From contig CAMZOI010000001.1 in assembly GCA_947331495.1 (NCBI GenBank), forward strand, positions 1,426,001 through 1,490,000: a stretch of DNA of 64,000 nt, in the 5' to 3' direction. The notes below the pieces were generated by a model, which saw only the letters and a list, made by a program, of their open reading frames with translations, did no database searches and was not told the DNA's origin. Below are positions 7,499 to 21,445 of this stretch, in pieces; positions within the stretch are counted from its first letter, which is position 1, and every line of letters begins with the position of its first letter. This DNA is from Erythrobacteraceae bacterium Alg239-R51 (GTDB lineage Bacteria > Pseudomonadota > Alphaproteobacteria > Sphingomonadales > Sphingomonadaceae). The translations under genes and the position numbers were made by a program.

Positions 7499-9316
7499 TC
7501 AGGCTGCGCGCAGGCTGCGCAATTCGCGACGTTCGATATTGATGCCAGTCGCGATTTCCACCCGGTTGCGACCGGCGGCCTTGGCGCGATAGAGCGGGCC
7601 ATCGGCAATCCGCAGGGCCTCGGTGGCGGAGACGGACGTGGCGATGCGGGCCAGTCCCACGCTGGCAGTCAGGCGGAAGCGCACGCCATCAGGCGTGACC
7701 AGGTCGAGTTCGCCCAGGGCACGGCGCACTTCCTCGCTCGCCGCGATCATGTCGGCCAGCGAGGCCTGTTCGATCAACACCGCGAATTCCTCTCCGCCCA
7801 GACGTGCGAAGAACCTGCCTGGACGGCTCAGCCTGCGCATGACCCGCGCCACTTCGCGCAAGGCCGTGTCGCCCGCCGGATGACCGTGCGTATCGTTGAT
7901 GGACTTGAAATGATCGAGATCGATGATCGCCATCCCGACCGGCCGCCGCTCCGCAGCTTCCAGCCGGGGCTCGGCATGGCGGATGAAGGCCCGGCGGTTT
8001 GGCAGGCCGGTAAGCGCATCGGTCTCAGCCTCGCGCACGGCGTTGAGTTCGGCATGCTTGCGCGCGGTGATGTCGCGAATGGTGACTGCGTAGCCGGCGA
8101 TGGCGCGACCGTCCTTGTGCGGCACGGCAGACAGCTTCGTCTCCAGCCAGACGACGTCTTCGTGATCGACAACGGCCCGCTCCAGCGTGCGCGTCTTGCC
8201 CGGGTTTTCGGCTGCTTTCAGAAGCGTGAGGTTCACCAGATGTTCGTCGAGCGGATCGAAGAACTCTGCCAGCCCGGTGCCGGTCGGATCGGTTTTTCCG
8301 CACAGCCGCCGGGCAGCTGCGGAACAATAGCGGACCTTCCCGTCGACATCGAGGTTCAGCAATGCATCGTCCGAATTGTCGAACACCAGTCGCTCGAGCG
8401 CTCTCTTCGCCTCGAGCTCGGCCAATACCAGGCGGTGCTGCTTGAGCGCAACCGACATCGGCAGGGCGAGCAGCAGCAGGATCGCGAGGTAGAACTGCAG
8501 AAACTGCACCTCGCTCGCCAAAGAGAGTTCGACCTGGTTGAAGAAACCGGCTTCGGCCTGGAGCGAGACCGCGCTGAACGCGGCGATGGTCAGGAGGCCT
8601 AGCGTCGCGCCGACCCGGCCGCAACGCCACGCAGCGTACATGAGCGGCACGATCGGCAGGAACAGCAAGGCCAGCGTCGTCTGGAAAAACGAAACCCAGC
8701 TTATGCATGCGATCAAGAGGCAATGACCGGCACACTCCAGAACCACCATCGAGGATCCCCGGGTGATCTTGTCGCGCATGACGCCGTTCAATATCAGCAA
8801 GGCCAACGGGAAGCAGAGAAGCGACCCAAGTGCGTGCGAAGCAAACCAGTCGAAGACATGCGACTGCCACTCGCCCGCCACGATCCACGCTGCCAGCAAT
8901 CCACCCGGAAGTGACGCGAGGACCGTTCCCGCCACGATGCCAAGGATCATGCGTTCAAGCCCGGGCACGCTTTCGAGCCAATCGCCCGAGGGTCGCAACC
9001 GGCGCAGTATCCAGGCCATTGCGAACCCTTCGAACACGTTGACCAGGGCGAGGGGGGCGGCAACCTTCGGACCAAATCCGAACAGGGCGGTCGCCATGCT
9101 GCTCAGGATAGCGAAGAACAGCATCGAACCGAACCAGCGGTCTCTGGGCAGCACGACCAGCAGAGCAGCGAGGATTGCGCTGCCGGGCCAGACGAGCGCC
9201 AGCCCACCACCGAAGCGGGACCATGCGATCGTCAGGCTGGTAATCACGAAGAAGGCCGCGCCCGCAGCCGCGATCTTCAGTCCGGGATGCAAGATTCTTT
9301 CACCGTCGTTATCCAT
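7499..9316 (-). CDS. Membrane diguanylate cyclase (MASE1-like sensor, PAS, GGDEF)
   Basis: In this 605-residue protein, residues ~12-290 form about eight membrane segments resembling a MASE1 sensor domain. A PAS domain follows (~300-420, ending VTIRDITARK), then a GGDEF domain (~430-590) with an intact active site RLGGEEF (507-511) and the ALTGLPNRR entry motif. It should make c-di-GMP from two GTP at the inner membrane in response to an unknown signal. The RxxD inhibitory site before GGEEF is absent (RPGR), so product inhibition through that site is unlikely. It is transcribed alone. Confidence 0.9.
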   Translation of the reverse strand: MDNDGERILHPGLKIAAAGAAFFVITSLTIAWSRFGGGLALVWPGSAILAALLVVLPRDRWFGSMLFFAILSSMATALFGFGPKVAAPLALVNVFEGFAMAWILRRLRPSGDWLESVPGLERMILGIVAGTVLASLPGGLLAAWIVAGEWQSHVFDWFASHALGSLLCFPLALLILNGVMRDKITRGSSMVVLECAGHCLLIACISWVSFFQTTLALLFLPIVPLMYAAWRCGRVGATLGLLTIAAFSAVSLQAEAGFFNQVELSLASEVQFLQFYLAILLLLALPMSVALKQHRLVLAELEAKRALERLVFDNSDDALLNLDVDGKVRYCSAAARRLCGKTDPTGTGLAEFFDPLDEHLVNLTLLKAAENPGKTRTLERAVVDHEDVVWLETKLSAVPHKDGRAIAGYAVTIRDITARKHAELNAVREAETDALTGLPNRRAFIRHAEPRLEAAERRPVGMAIIDLDHFKSINDTHGHPAGDTALREVARVMRRLSRPGRFFARLGGEEFAVLIEQASLADMIAASEEVRRALGELDLVTPDGVRFRLTASVGLARIATSVSATEALRIADGPLYRAKAAGRNRVEIATGINIERRELRSLRAA

Positions 9317-9467
9317 ACAGAGGCAGGTATCTGATGCGGGTTAGAGCGGGGTACGGGACGCTTACGCACAAACCCTTATGTCTCGGCACCCCCTGCCGTT
9401 TTACATGACATCGCAGATCGAACGCTGGCTAAATCGTCACCGCCCGGTTTGGCCTGACGCCCCAAAA

Positions 9468-10733
9468 TCAGGGCCGGGTCTGACCACTGCCATGCACCAG
9501 ATATTTGAAACTGGTCAGCTGTTCCAGACCCACGGGTCCGCGCGCATGCATCTTGCCCGTGGCGATACCGATTTCGGCACCCATGCCGAACTCTCCGCCA
9601 TCGGCGAACTGGGTAGACGCATTATGCATGACGATAGCGCTGTCTATCGCGGTCATGAACATTCTTGCCGCCTCGGCATCTTCGGCCATTATCGCGTCGG
9701 TGTGGTGGCTTGAATGCGTGTCGACCCAGGCGATCGCCTCGTCGAGTCCGTCGACGATCTTCACGCTGGCGATTGGGTCCAGATACTCGGTATCCCAGTC
9801 CTCTTCGCTGGCAGGCTTGATCCGATCGTCGATGGCGACAGCCTCGGCATCGCCGCGCAATTCGCAGTCCTTGCCCATGATCTCGGCGATTTTCGGCACG
9901 GCCTGCTGGGCCACGGCGCGATCGATCACGATGCTTTCGGTTGCGCCACATACGCCGGTGCGGCGCAGCTTGGCGTTGCGGATCACCTTGGCCGCTTTGT
10001 CCAGATCGGCCGAAGCATGAACATAGCTGTGACAATTCCCGTCGAGATGGAGGAGCGTGGGTACGCTGGCCTGGTCGCGTACCAGTTCCACCAACCCGCG
10101 ACCGCCGCGCGGAATGACGAGGTCGACGAACTGGTCAGCCTTGAGAAGCGCAGCAACGGCCTCGCGATCCGTGGTCTGGACCGTTTGAACCGCATCGGCG
10201 GGCAGTCCTGCCTCGGCCAGCCCGGTCTGCATGCATTCGACGATGACCCGCGTGGAATGACGGCTTTCGCTACCACCGCGCAGGATCACTGCGTTGCCCG
10301 ACTTGAGGCAAAGTGCGCTGGCATCGGCGCCTACATTGGGACGCGATTCGTAAATCATCCCGATCACGCCTATCGGGACGGCAACCCGTTCGATGTTCAG
10401 CCCGTTGGGACGTTCGAACGTTGCCAACCGGCGTCCCACCGGATCGGGCAGTTCGGCAATCTCCTCGAGCGCCGAGGCCATCGCTTCGATACGGTCCTCG
10501 GTAAGGCGCAGCCGGTCGATGAAGCTTTCCGGCTTCTTGCCTTCGACGCTGGCAACATCCTGCGCATTGGCTTCGAGCAATTCGCCCGAGCGATTGCGGA
10601 GCGCGCCTGCTGCTTTGCGCAGAGCGTTGTTCTTCTGATCGGTCGTCGCGGTGACGAGGCCGCGCGCCGCCTGTTTCGCGCGACTGCCAAGTTCGTGGAT
10701 ATGGATCTGCGGATCAAGGGTCTGGTCGTTCAT
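9468..10733 (-). CDS. proA: Gamma-glutamyl phosphate reductase (glutamate-5-semialdehyde dehydrogenase)
   Basis: This 421-residue enzyme matches full-length ProA, the second step of proline synthesis. It reduces gamma-glutamyl phosphate to glutamate-5-semialdehyde with NADPH. The catalytic cysteine lies in [13 protein letters not shown], and the ProA-typical segments [20 protein letters not shown] and [13 protein letters not shown] are present. It lies 45 bp downstream of proC on the same strand and is probably cotranscribed with it. The kinase gene proB is divergent, about 1 kb away. Confidence 0.97.
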   Translation of the reverse strand: MNDQTLDPQIHIHELGSRAKQAARGLVTATTDQKNNALRKAAGALRNRSGELLEANAQDVASVEGKKPESFIDRLRLTEDRIEAMASALEEIAELPDPVGRRLATFERPNGLNIERVAVPIGVIGMIYESRPNVGADASALCLKSGNAVILRGGSESRHSTRVIVECMQTGLAEAGLPADAVQTVQTTDREAVAALLKADQFVDLVIPRGGRGLVELVRDQASVPTLLHLDGNCHSYVHASADLDKAAKVIRNAKLRRTGVCGATESIVIDRAVAQQAVPKIAEIMGKDCELRGDAEAVAIDDRIKPASEEDWDTEYLDPIASVKIVDGLDEAIAWVDTHSSHHTDAIMAEDAEAARMFMTAIDSAIVMHNASTQFADGGEFGMGAEIGIATGKMHARGPVGLEQLTSFKYLVHGSGQTRP

Positions 10734-10778
10734 GAGTATCTCTCGAATAGTATCAGTTGATTGCGGGAGGCTGCGTCT

Positions 10779-11567
10779 TCAGCGCAGCTCGACCGCGCGG
10801 TTGTAAGCGGCTTCGAGCGTTTCGCGAAGCCGATGCGAAATCTGTGCGTCGCCGTTCAGTGCTTCCAGTCCGGCGGCCGTCGTCCCGCCCTTGCTGGTTA
10901 CCGAATTGCGAAGTTCTTCCAATGCGGGCGCGTCCGGTTCGAGCGCCATTGCCGTCGCGCCTTCGATCGTTCCGAGAACCATTGCACGCGCTTCGTTTTC
11001 GTCAAAGCCGAGTTCCATCGCGGCGGCGATATAAGCCCGCATGATTTCAAAGACATAGCCCGGGCCGGAGCCTGCAATGGCGGTTACGCGGTCGATCCGG
11101 TCCTCGCTGTCCACGGTGATCGCGGTGCCGGCACGACGCATCATTTCTTCCGCATGAGTAAGTTGCGAACTTTCCGCACCCGGTCCGGCGCAGACGCCGC
11201 TTACGCCCTTTCCGACAGCTGCCGGAAGATTGGGCATCACGCGGATAACGGGCGCGCCGTTCATGAGTTTCGACATACGGTCAATCGAACAGCCCGCCGC
11301 AATTGAAATGACATACCCCCCCGGTGCCAGCATCGCTGCGTAATCCGGCAGGATATCGTCGACCATCTGCGGTTTGATGGCCACGATCACGACATCGAAG
11401 CGTTCATCGGCTATGGACTCGCGCGACGAAACCAGACGCGCTTTTTCAGGCGCAGTGTCGAGCATCGGATCGACAATGGTGAACTGTTCGTCACCTTGCA
11501 TCCAGTGGTCGAGCAAGGCGCCGCCCATTTTGCCACAACCGATCATGACTATTCTGGAGTAGGAAAT
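10779..11567 (-). CDS. proC: Pyrroline-5-carboxylate reductase, probable non-canonical start
   Basis: ProC reduces pyrroline-5-carboxylate to proline using NAD(P)H. The Rossmann motif is IGCGKMGG, and the C-terminal signature appears as RNSVTSKGGTTAAGL. The first ATG (11546) would begin at the end of the first beta strand (MIGCG). The frame continues upstream as SYSRIVMIGCG, which restores that strand. An ATT at 11567-11565 is preceded, 6 bases away, by GAGG (11577-11574), so I place the start there. The ATG at 11546 is the conservative alternative. The gene is upstream of proA in the same operon and divergent from proB. Confidence 0.93.
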   Translation of the reverse strand: MSYSRIVMIGCGKMGGALLDHWMQGDEQFTIVDPMLDTAPEKARLVSSRESIADERFDVVIVAIKPQMVDDILPDYAAMLAPGGYVISIAAGCSIDRMSKLMNGAPVIRVMPNLPAAVGKGVSGVCAGPGAESSQLTHAEEMMRRAGTAITVDSEDRIDRVTAIAGSGPGYVFEIMRAYIAAAMELGFDENEARAMVLGTIEGATAMALEPDAPALEELRNSVTSKGGTTAAGLEALNGDAQISHRLRETLEAAYNRAVELR

Positions 11568-11654
11568 AACAAACCTCGAAATACTATGTTAAGAATTAAA
11601 TTAAGAAAAGTTCAGCCAGTCGCTACATCCAAGAATATTCACCCTGACCTGAAT

Positions 11655-11672
11655 GGTGAAATTAAGTTCACC
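11655..11672. promoter_or_regulatory. 18-bp palindrome in the proC/proB divergent region
   Basis: GGTGAA-ATTAAG-TTCACC has perfect 6-bp arms. It lies in a clearly AT-rich ~200-bp region between divergent proC and proB, about 100 bp from proB and 90 bp from proC. The position suits an operator for a dimeric regulator. No regulator is identified. Confidence 0.45.
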
Positions 11673-11775
11673 TGAATATCCGGTCATGGGAAAAAATCGA
11701 ATTCCCCGGTTGTGCACTGCACCATTGATACCTACACTCCGTGACCAGTTTTTCAACCCGCACCGATTGTTTAAT

Positions 11776-12927
11776 ATGACCCAGAAACGCAAGATAGTTA
11801 TCAAAATTGGTTCGGCGCTCCTTGCCAATCAGGATCTGCTGACCCCGCGCTTCGGCTTTCTGCAGCGCCTCCTTGAAGATGCGGCGCGTCTGCGATCCGA
11901 AGGGAACGACGTCATCATTTGCTCTTCCGGCTCGGTCGCACTGGGCCTTCGTATAGTTGGGGAAACGCCCGAGACGGCAGGCGTTTCCGACAAACAGGCG
12001 GCCGCAGCCTGCGGAATGCCGTTGCTGCTCAACGCCTACAAGCAGGTCGGCCACGAATACGGGTTCGAGATCGCGCAGGTTCTCCTCACGCTCGGCGATT
12101 TCGAAGATCACCGGCGGTTCCTCAATACGCGTAACACCGTCCACCGCCTGCTCGAAGCGGGGGTGGTTCCGATCGTCAATGAAAACGATTCCATTACGAC
12201 CGAGGAAATTCGTGTCGGTGACAATGATCGCCTGGCTGCAAAGGTCGCCCAGATGGTCGGCGCGGAAGACCTGATCATCCTGACCGGGGTCGACGGGTTG
12301 TTCGATCGCAACCCCGACGATCCCGATGCGCAATTCGTGCCCGAGGTCGCCGATGTCGGTCCTTACATGGAAGCGACCAAGGGCAAGAGCACGCTGGGCA
12401 CGGGCGGCATGGAAACCAAGCTTCAGGCCGCGAACATGGCTCAGGAAGCCGGCTGCACGACCTGGATCGCGCAGGGTGAGGTGGATCGCCCGCTGACCAC
12501 GGTTCTTTCGGGCGAGCGCAGGGCAACGAAAATTCTTCCGCATCCCAATCCGCTGTCCGGATGGGACAGCTGGATTGCCAACCGGCTGCAGATGGCCGGA
12601 AGCCTCGTAGTGGCGGAGCAGATCGCCGACCAGATCGCGACGGGGGATCGCTCGATCTGTCGTCAGGATGTCGTCTCGGCGGATGGCGACTTTACCCGTG
12701 GCGACGTCCTCCATATCTACGACAGCAGGGGGATCGAGCGTGCTCGGGGCCTGAGTGATTTCACGTCCGAGGAATTGCGCGTTCTGATCAACAATCCCGA
12801 TACCGAAGCGGAACAATTGCTCGGCTATCGCACCAAGGGCGAAATCGTGCGCAGCGCGAACCTCGTACCGCTGGAAACGCGGCACCTGCTCTGGGATGTA
12901 CCAGCGGGCTTTGCGCTGGGCAAATAA
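11776..12927 (+). CDS. proB: Glutamate 5-kinase
   Basis: ProB phosphorylates glutamate to gamma-glutamyl phosphate, the committed step of proline synthesis. I chose the ATG at 11776 because MTQKRKIVIKIGSALLAN is the normal beginning; sequence upstream is AT-rich and non-coding despite being open. The amino-acid-kinase core includes NENDSITTEEIRVGDNDRLA and GTGGMETKLQAANMA. A PUA domain occupies the last ~100 residues. At 383 residues it is full length. It is divergent from proC-proA. Confidence 0.96.
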   Translation: MTQKRKIVIKIGSALLANQDLLTPRFGFLQRLLEDAARLRSEGNDVIICSSGSVALGLRIVGETPETAGVSDKQAAAACGMPLLLNAYKQVGHEYGFEIAQVLLTLGDFEDHRRFLNTRNTVHRLLEAGVVPIVNENDSITTEEIRVGDNDRLAAKVAQMVGAEDLIILTGVDGLFDRNPDDPDAQFVPEVADVGPYMEATKGKSTLGTGGMETKLQAANMAQEAGCTTWIAQGEVDRPLTTVLSGERRATKILPHPNPLSGWDSWIANRLQMAGSLVVAEQIADQIATGDRSICRQDVVSADGDFTRGDVLHIYDSRGIERARGLSDFTSEELRVLINNPDTEAEQLLGYRTKGEIVRSANLVPLETRHLLWDVPAGFALGK

Positions 12928-12990
12928 GCCGGGGCCGGGATGGCGAACTTCACTTGGCGTTCAGCGGCGCGCTGGTTATAGGCTGGCCCC

Positions 12991-13797
12991 ATGACCACGC
13001 GCTCCCGATCGACAAGCAAGATAGTTCTCGGCTCCCTAATCGCCGCGGCAAGTGTATTCACAGCCGGTTGCGCAAGTACGGGCGGCGGCGGCGTGGACGA
13101 CACCGCCTATGTCGCGCGCGATGTTGAATCGCTTTACTTCGAGGCGAAGCGACGCCTTGACCGCAACCAGGCGACCCTTGCCGCAGCCCTGTTCGACGAG
13201 GTCGAACGGCAACATCCCTATTCGCCCTGGGCACGCCGCGCGCAATTGATGAGCGCCTTCAGCTATTACGTTGCCGGAGATTACAACAAGGGCATCCAGT
13301 CGGCCCAGCGCTTCCTGCAAATCCATCCGGGCAACAAGGACGCGCCCTACGCCTATTACCTGATCGCGCTCAGCTATTACGAGCAGATCAGCGACGTTCA
13401 GCGTGACCAGAAGATCACCGAACAGGCGCTTACCGCGTTGAACGAGGTCAACCGGCGTTTCCCGGCAACCGAATATGCCGCCGATGCGCGCCTCAAGATC
13501 GACCTGGTCCAGGATCACCTGGCCGGGAAGGAAATGGAGATCGGGCGGTATTACGAACGCTCGGGGAAATGGATCGCGGCGCAAATCCGCTTCCAGAACG
13601 TCGTCGATAATTTCCAGACCACCAGTCACGCGCCCGAAGCGCTCTATCGGCTCACCGAAACCAGCCTGGCCCTCGGCATTCCTGAAGAAGCAGTGAAATA
13701 CGCCGCGGTTCTGGGAGCCAATTATCCGGGCAATGAATGGTACGAAAAGGCTTACGAACTGGTGCAGGACCACGCGGCGGGCGTCGCGGTAAGCTGA
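12991..13797 (+). CDS. bamD: Outer membrane protein assembly factor BamD
   Basis: This 268-residue lipoprotein has a signal peptide ending in the lipobox FTAGC (Cys27), followed by TPR-like helical pairs typical of BamD (ESLYFEAKRRLDRNQATLAA, FDEVERQHPYSPWARRAQLM, YYLIALSYYEQISDVQRDQK). BamD is the essential lipoprotein that works with BamA to insert beta-barrel proteins. Length and motif order are normal. In many relatives bamD is next to recN; here a minus-strand diguanylate cyclase gene lies between them. Confidence 0.95.
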   Translation: MTTRSRSTSKIVLGSLIAAASVFTAGCASTGGGGVDDTAYVARDVESLYFEAKRRLDRNQATLAAALFDEVERQHPYSPWARRAQLMSAFSYYVAGDYNKGIQSAQRFLQIHPGNKDAPYAYYLIALSYYEQISDVQRDQKITEQALTALNEVNRRFPATEYAADARLKIDLVQDHLAGKEMEIGRYYERSGKWIAAQIRFQNVVDNFQTTSHAPEALYRLTETSLALGIPEEAVKYAAVLGANYPGNEWYEKAYELVQDHAAGVAVS

Positions 13798-13821
13798 GAC
13801 CTGGCGCTCGAGTGTGGGTGT

Positions 13822-14988
13822 TCAGCCTCGTTTGAGCGCTTGCGAAAGCGCAGGGTCGGAATACCGGGCCGAATCGTTCGCGACATTGTCGATGACGACC
13901 CCGTTTCTTCCGCCTCGCTTGGCCCGGTAAAGCGCCTTGTCCGCTCTGCCGTAGAGACGGTTCCAATCCGATGAACTGTGCACCGGCATGTCGGCGATCC
14001 CCATGCTTGCGGTTACCTGATGACCATGCGGCATGGCGTGGTTGCGAATTTCCTCGAGGAGGCGGAGAGCCAGCGCCGGATCGAGTGCGTCGGCAGGCCC
14101 CAGCAGCGCGAATTCCTCGCCGCCCAGCCTTGCTGCATGAATCGTTCCGCGGGCGTGGCCGCTGAAGATAAGAGCGAATTGCCTCAGAACGCTGTCGCCC
14201 ATGTCATGGCCGAAGCGGTCGTTGACCGTCTTGAACCGATCGATGTCGATGACCATCAACCGGACATTGTTGTCCAGTTCGGCCAGTTTGGCGAAATGTT
14301 CGAGCAGGGCGCGACGGTTGGGCAGGCCGGTCAGAGGGTCGACCCGCGCAAGTTCGCGCGAGCGGTGGCGCTCTTCAACCAGCATCAGCAACAGATCCTG
14401 GTGGCGTTTCATCATGACGACCTGGAAGCCGATCGCGATGACCATCGCGCCGACGAGGGCCAGGTTCATCGGATCGCCTGTCAGAGCAAGTGCGACGCCT
14501 GTGGGAACAAGGGCAAGCAGCAATGTCGTCACCCCGACGGCGCGCACGGCAGTCAGGCAGTAACCCAATGTCAGTGCGCCAAGCGACATTATCGCCGGAT
14601 AATAGACTTTCGTTTCAGCGGGCGCTGCCGACCAGCTCAACAGTGCCCAGATGCCGCCAAACGCGGCGGTGAGCGCGCATAGAGTCCAGGCGCGCCCGAT
14701 CATCGACCTGGCGGCTTGCGGGGCGGTCTGCTCGGTAATCGTGGGTCGTACCACCCAAAGACCGGCCAGCGACAGGCACAGGATCAATAGGGGGAGACCC
14801 AGCCTGACCGGCCATTGCGCCCCGTCGCTGCCCACATACACCACGAGCGGCAGGCTGGCGATAAACCCGGTGAACATGAGTTGCGCCTGCGAGCGCATGT
14901 GACGCGCGGTAAGGACGACGTAATCGTCGCGGACACTGTCCGCCATGGCAGGTTCGAGCCAGCCGGTCGGTTTTTCGCCATCACCCAC
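13822..14988 (-). CDS. Membrane diguanylate cyclase (GGDEF)
   Basis: Residues ~38-195 hold about six hydrophobic segments that match no sensor domain I know. A GGDEF domain follows (~213-375) with ARVDPLTGLPNRR and an intact active site RLGGEEF (289-293). The inhibitory RxxD site is absent (RGTI). The farthest start is a GTG at 14988; an ATG at 14946 (MADSVRDD) is about equally likely, since neither has a good ribosome-binding site. It is inserted, on the opposite strand, between bamD and recN, and probably makes c-di-GMP. Confidence 0.87.
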   Translation of the reverse strand: MGDGEKPTGWLEPAMADSVRDDYVVLTARHMRSQAQLMFTGFIASLPLVVYVGSDGAQWPVRLGLPLLILCLSLAGLWVVRPTITEQTAPQAARSMIGRAWTLCALTAAFGGIWALLSWSAAPAETKVYYPAIMSLGALTLGYCLTAVRAVGVTTLLLALVPTGVALALTGDPMNLALVGAMVIAIGFQVVMMKRHQDLLLMLVEERHRSRELARVDPLTGLPNRRALLEHFAKLAELDNNVRLMVIDIDRFKTVNDRFGHDMGDSVLRQFALIFSGHARGTIHAARLGGEEFALLGPADALDPALALRLLEEIRNHAMPHGHQVTASMGIADMPVHSSSDWNRLYGRADKALYRAKRGGRNGVVIDNVANDSARYSDPALSQALKRG

Positions 14989-15117
14989 AACGTCCGGTTA
15001 GCCCGGAAACGATAATGAGGCGTTTACATCCGGTCATCGGGCTTTCGACAAAACTGTTCGCATGAGCCAAACCTATGCTGTTATCCTGGGCGAGCCTTCG
15101 CTAGGACAAGGCCAGCG

Positions 15118-19507
<4,390 letters not shown>

Positions 19508-19625
19508 GACGTGTTGCTCCTGGAAATCTGTTCATCTGGGCAGCGAGCGAACCGGTCACCCGTTCCCCTGGTGCCGGGATGAGCAACTTGTTGGAAACGC
19601 AAAGGCGCCCAGGCGTTAGGCTGGT

Positions 19626-20726
19626 GTGGCCGCACCCTTACGCTTTCTCGCTCTTTTTCTTCCTGTTCTCGTGCTTGCACTGGTTGTCACCTGGCTGCCC
19701 GGTTACCGGCAAGCGACCGATGAACCGCAGGACCCTGCGCCCCCGACGGCTGAGCGGGAAGCTTCCCTGACCGAGACACAGGCGCAGCTCGAGCGCAGAC
19801 TGATCGCCTTGGGAGTGACCTTCGATGGGCAGGTCGGCATTGCAGTGCGCGATGCCGAAGCCGGACGCACGTTTGGCTATCGCGAGAACGAGCTATTTCC
19901 GCAGCAAAGCGTGAGCAAGCTCTGGGTCGCGATGACTGCGCTGGACAAGGTAGATGAGGGAGAACTCGAACTCGACGAGCCGGTCACGATCCGGCGCGAG
20001 GATCTCACTGTTTTCCATCAGCCGATCCGGAATATCGTTCGATCGAAAGGAAGCTTCAGTTCGGATTTCGGGGATCTGCTGGCGCGGGCGATCACGCGCA
20101 GCGACAACACCGCCAACGACCGGCTGTTACGCCGCGCGGGCGGCGTTAAGGCGGTGGAGGAATTCTTCGACGACAACGAACTCGACGGCATCCGGTTCGG
20201 GGCCGATGAGCGAACCAAGCAGAGCGGCATCGCCGGCCTGACCTGGAAACAGAATTATGCCGTGGGCCGAGCCTTTTATGAAGCGCGCGACGAAGTCCCC
20301 GCTGCGGAACGCCGCGAAGCATTCGAAAGCTACCTGGCCGATCCGATCGACGGGGCGGCGCCCGCAGCGATCGCCGAAGCCCTCGTGCGTCTTGCCGAAG
20401 GGGACTTGCTTTCCGATTTGTCGACCGACCTGTTGCTGCGGACCCTCGAACTCACGCGCAGCGGGCCGCGACGGCTGAAGGGCGGGGTGCCGTCCGACTG
20501 GACGATCGGTCACAAGACAGGAACCGGCCAGTTCTACGGTGGCGAGCAGTCAGGTTACAACGATGTGGGCCTGCTGACCTCGCCCGACGGACGCAATTAC
20601 GGCGTGGCGGTCATGATCGGACGGACCAGCAGGCCGACGATAGCCCGCATGCAGTTGATGCAGCAGGTCGTGCGGGCCGTGGTGCGCTATGACCAGGCGA
20701 CTTACGGTTCCTCCGCTGCGTCCTGA
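19626..20726 (+). CDS. Beta-lactamase class A-like serine hydrolase, membrane anchored or secreted
   Basis: This 366-residue protein has an N-terminal hydrophobic segment (residues ~6-25), then a penicillin-recognising fold with SVSK (Ser95/Lys98), SDN (159-161) and KTG (297-299) in class A order. A clear omega-loop ExxLN, which carries the deacylating Glu of true class A enzymes, is not visible, and the domain contains extra sequence around 200-260. I therefore call it a serine hydrolase of the fold, not a proven resistance enzyme. The start is GTG. The last 25 bp overlap the convergent DUF2459 gene. Confidence 0.78.
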   Translation: MAAPLRFLALFLPVLVLALVVTWLPGYRQATDEPQDPAPPTAEREASLTETQAQLERRLIALGVTFDGQVGIAVRDAEAGRTFGYRENELFPQQSVSKLWVAMTALDKVDEGELELDEPVTIRREDLTVFHQPIRNIVRSKGSFSSDFGDLLARAITRSDNTANDRLLRRAGGVKAVEEFFDDNELDGIRFGADERTKQSGIAGLTWKQNYAVGRAFYEARDEVPAAERREAFESYLADPIDGAAPAAIAEALVRLAEGDLLSDLSTDLLLRTLELTRSGPRRLKGGVPSDWTIGHKTGTGQFYGGEQSGYNDVGLLTSPDGRNYGVAVMIGRTSRPTIARMQLMQQVVRAVVRYDQATYGSSAAS

Positions 20727-21445
20727 GCCGACGAGGGGGCGACCCATGTCTCTCCGCGGCGAGAGCCGGGCTCCGGTATCCATTTCATCACCCCGCCGGC
20801 CAGGGGTGTCCATAGGCCCATTTCGATCCCGGCAAAGGCCAGCACATCGCCGATCCACTGATTGCAGGTATTGGCAAGCGTATACCGACCCCGCGCGTCG
20901 TAACTGCGGGTACCCGGTTCAAAACTGTCGTAGCTGTGACGCATCGTGCCGGGCGCGAGCGGGGGCAAGGCCACTTCGATACGCTCAACCAGGCGGGCAT
21001 ATTCATGCGGACGCAAGCGGACGGGCCGGTGGTAGGTTGACGGCGCAGGGCGAACGTAATGCCCCACTTTCAGCAATCCTTCGCCACCCTGAAACGCGAT
21101 GCGAAGTGCGGTGCTGGCCTTGAGATCGGCCCAGGTCGGCGTGTTCAGAAAGACCTCCTTCTCGCCCCAGCCAACAGCGATATGTGTAGGCATCTGCCCA
21201 TCGGGCCTGGTTTCGCCTGCCGAGGGGAAGGTTTCGCGCCAGTCCTTCACCGCACTGGTTACCGGCATAACGATACCGGTGTGCACACCGTTGGTTTCGA
21301 CTATGATCGTGATACCCTCGGCGGGTTCGGTCCAGTCGGAATTGCGCGGGATCGAACTGCCGATCCAGGCGGCAAGAAAGAACAGCACCGTGGCAATGAA
21401 GGGCAGCGCCGCCAGTCCGACGAGCCAGCGCCGCCAGTGCTTCAC
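20702..21445 (-). CDS. DUF2459 (TIGR02117) family membrane-anchored protein
   Basis: This 247-residue protein has one N-terminal membrane segment (~8-28), then the family pattern ETNGVHTGIVMP, AVGWGEKEVFLNTPTW and NTCNQWIGDVLAFAGI. The conserved His and Cys suggest a papain-like (NlpC-type) arrangement, but function is unknown. The GTG start overlaps the prmA stop (GTGA), so it is the last gene of an SDR-prmA-DUF2459 operon. Confidence 0.87.
   Translation of the reverse strand: MKHWRRWLVGLAALPFIATVLFFLAAWIGSSIPRNSDWTEPAEGITIIVETNGVHTGIVMPVTSAVKDWRETFPSAGETRPDGQMPTHIAVGWGEKEVFLNTPTWADLKASTALRIAFQGGEGLLKVGHYVRPAPSTYHRPVRLRPHEYARLVERIEVALPPLAPGTMRHSYDSFEPGTRSYDARGRYTLANTCNQWIGDVLAFAGIEMGLWTPLAGGVMKWIPEPGSRRGETWVAPSSAQDAAEEP

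Noticed and set aside
19626-20726. Antibiotic-resistance beta-lactamase
   Set aside because: SxxK, SDN and KTG are present, but the omega-loop Glu signature is not visible and there is a large insert. Resistance cannot be claimed.
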